Below are positions 46,890-48,997 of a stretch of DNA of 48,997 bases, one piece after another. Numbering within the stretch: the first letter of the stretch is position 1; each line of letters starts with the position of its first letter. The position numbers and the translations under genes are program-made. The stretch lies in assembly GCA_018398765.1 (NCBI GenBank), contig JAHBMJ010004416.1, forward strand, positions 30,589-79,585, given 5' to 3'. The notes under the pieces are model-generated. The model was not told the DNA's origin. It saw nothing but the letters and a program-made list of their open reading frames with translations, and ran no database searches. The stretch is from Chromera velia (Eukaryota > Sar > Chromeraceae).

Positions 46890-48997
46890 ATGATGTATGT
46901 GCATATGATGCTCCATCTTAGCCTGTGTGTTCCACGAATGTTGTTTCTTTGTCTGAGTGTGTTGATTCTGGTTTCCTGGGCGGGGATTCCCGAAGAAAAG
47001 GAGACGGCTCAAAGGAAGAGAAGAGAAGAGGACAATGGAGAGAGCCAGACCGAGTCGTTCTCATCTATCACCATGCTAGTGAGCAGTTTATCAGAGAGAG
47101 GACAGTCCCTGCCACCATCGCCACCATCGTTGTCGTGCAGATCTGAAGCATCGAGCACAATGACATCAAGTGAGTCAGATGGGGAGGAAGAGACCAGGGA
47201 GGAGGAAAAGGTAACCATTTGCGTGCAGAACGATAGAGGAATGACAAGAAGATTGATGGGTAGTGACTCTTTCGCAGCAGAAATAGAAAAACAGAGAACG
47301 GATGTACTGGTGCTAATGGAAACGAGAACGGAAATGACAATGTGCAGTCTGAGTGGAGGAGGGATGGGGGGCACGAACTACCCGCTGGAGAGAGAAGGGA
47401 GAATGGTGATAGCCACAGGAGGGGTTGTGGTTTTGTTGAGCAGAAGAGCAAGAGAACTGGGCTTCCAGACAGAAAGAGCAACAGAAGCAGCCGTTTTTGT
47501 ATAGGCACCGGGATTTCCCCTGATAGTGGGACTATATGACCCGCCAGGAGACTCTACTCATGAAAACGACGGCTTTCTTGAGGAAATAAGAGAGAAAGTG
47601 GAGGAAAAGAGAAGAGAAAGAAAGCAAAGAGGGGACGAATGAACGAATGAAGTGTGCGTGTGCGGGGACTTCAATGCCAGAACAGCAAACAAGGTGCCTC
47701 TGGTGGTATGGGGAGGCAGGGAAGGAGACGAAGGAGGGGACGAATGGGAAGGAATGGTGAGGGGGGGGAGGGCGGGGGGGGTGTACCAACCAGAGAGAAC
47801 ATCAGAAGATGAAACGGAAAATCGGAAAGGAAAGCTGTTCATAAGGTTCTGCGAAGACCTCGGACTGGTCTCACTGAATGGCCTCAGAAAGTGTGCACTT
47901 AAAGAGGGAGGGAGGGAGCACGACTTTGCTTTTGACGGTCAGTGCACCTATCGGAGTGCAGGGGGCGGCGAATCTCTCATCGATTATGTATGCGTGACTC
48001 CTTGTTTGCTTTTGTCTTGTGCATCCTTTTCGTTGTGTATGTTGATGAGTGCCTCTTTTGATCATGCATGTTTGAGACTGACCCTTAAAGGAGAAAAGAA
48101 GAAACCACCACAAGAAGAGAAGGAAAAGAAGGGAGAGAAAAAAGAGAAGGAAAAGAAGAGAGGACAAAAAGAGAAGAAAGGAGGGAAAAGACTGATCTTC
48201 AAAGAAACAGAAGAAGAAGAGGATAGAAATAAGACCCAGGTGGAAAGGGATTTTCACACAAAGAACGGAAAGAGAATTCATAGAAGAATTGGATAAGAGA
48301 GTCACCATAAAGAAGATAGGGGAGGTATTCCGAGAAGCAAATGGTAGGAAGAAAGGAGAAACCGTAGAGAGAGAAGCATTAGAAAGAGAATACAAGAAAA
48401 TAAAACAGGTAAGAGAGGAAACATATAGGTGGGCACTAAGGCAACAAAAGAAGAGGGAAAGAAAAGAGAATGGAGAAGCCTTAGAAGCCGATGAGTCAGT
48501 GAGAATAGGAAAGGCAGAGCAAAGAAGAATAAGAGCACTTGAAAGAAAAATCAGAAAGAAAATGAAAAACTTGAAATAGAAGAAAGGCGAGGGGACAGAA
48601 AGAGGACAAGAAGAGAGATGGCACAGAGAATACGAAGAGAGAAGAAAACAACTAGAAGAGGTAGAGAGAGAGAGGATCAGGATTGGGAAAAGGGAAGCAT
48701 CCAAGAAAACAATGAGAAAGGTGCAAAGAATAAGGAAGGAAATAGGAGAAGGAGGATGCTGGAGAGTCTGGAGGAGACTAGGAACAGAAGACAAGAAAAG
48801 AGAACCGAGGAGGATGAAGGACAGTCTCACGATGGAACAAGTTGCGAAAGGATAGGAAAAACAGACAAAGCTCCCAGACGATGAAGTGGAAACAGAAAAG
48901 AAAGAAGAATGCAAAAGATGCACAGCAGTAAGAGAAAAGAACACGAAGATAGCTACCGAAAAGGAAGTGAGGGAGGCAATGAAAAAAGCAGGGAATC
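46890..48997 (+). pseudogene. LINE C ORF2, APE-type endonuclease (3' end outside window)
   Basis: One frame from 46890 to about 48296 encodes endonuclease signatures: CVQNDRGMTRRL, TDVLVLMETRTEM (catalytic Glu region), VCVCGDFNARTANKV and SLIDYVCVTPCLL. It contains an in-frame TAG at 47502 and a TGA at about 47640. Near 48250 it shifts frame into a Lys/Glu/Arg-rich linker (48289-48579 and on). In SASFDHACLRLTL the usual SDH is FDH, so the copy is probably inactive. Confidence 0.75.

Larger units (their letters stand above)
44290..48997 (+). mobile_element. LINE C: 5' part of a non-LTR retrotransposon, runs off the window
   Basis: A CT-rich leader (about 44330-44510, ending with CTTGGCGGCCTTGGCGGCC) is followed by a gag-like ORF1 and an endonuclease-type ORF2. 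The + strand is strongly purine-rich throughout. The endonuclease is related to that of LINE A. The reverse transcriptase should lie beyond the right edge. Confidence 0.75.

Overview
The window is nuclear DNA from an intron-rich eukaryote, most likely a chromerid alga such as Chromera velia. The assignment is an inference. It rests on a gene at 12.9-18.6 kb whose domain order (PLAT/LH2, LCCL, two SRCR, LCCL, pentraxin/ConA-like, two LCCL) is that of the apicomplexan CCp3/LAP1/PxSR proteins, combined with spliceosomal introns throughout, many dinucleotide repeats and decayed LINE retrotransposons. No rRNA, tRNA, CRISPR array, viral or prokaryotic operon-like structure was seen.

Layout, left to right. 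(1) 83-7716 (+): FCP1-type RNA polymerase II CTD phosphatase, 5' end outside the window, 12 exons here. (2) 9065-11566 (-): family-16 (METTL21-like) methyltransferase, two exons. (3) 12879-18606 (+): the CCp3-like secreted multidomain protein, about 22 exons, about 1300 residues. (4) 21075-23313 (-): patatin-like phospholipase, three exons. (5) 26464-27597 (-): small protein with a CxxCxGxG motif, two exons. (6) 28358-28798 (+): small acidic protein of unknown function. (7) 30841-31614 (-): acidic low-complexity protein with a PIP-box-like motif. (8) 32625-33303 (-): HMG-box protein carrying an NF-YC/POLE4-like histone-fold segment. (9) 33826-35073: a 1.25 kb element with 25-bp terminal inverted repeats, lying between two divergent genes. 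(10) 35337-37106 (+): SRP14, three exons. (11) 37.67-48.997 kb: at least three decayed LINE copies, one apparently inserted into another; the last runs off the right edge.

The exon models were built by hand from protein-family similarity, GT/AG boundaries and codon phase. For the FCP1, CCp3, methyltransferase, phospholipase, CxxC-protein and SRP14 genes all phases close. The genes are unrelated housekeeping and cell-surface functions arranged in alternating divergent and convergent pairs; they do not form a pathway. AT-rich islands mark the convergent 3' ends, and TGCATGC motifs sit in two of the divergent promoter regions.

The points most worth a second look are: the apicomplexan sexual-stage surface-protein architecture in what is probably a free-living alga; uniformly short introns (about 73-101 bp) in that gene against 236-1449 bp for most introns of its neighbours; 5' splice sites with C at +3 (often GTCAGT) in about half of introns; (TG)n runs abutting 3' splice sites in three unrelated genes; decayed duplicate copies of two FCP1 exon starts; an HMG-box/histone-fold fusion; the terminal-inverted-repeat element; and a LINE insertion flanked by about 190-200 bp of duplicated target.
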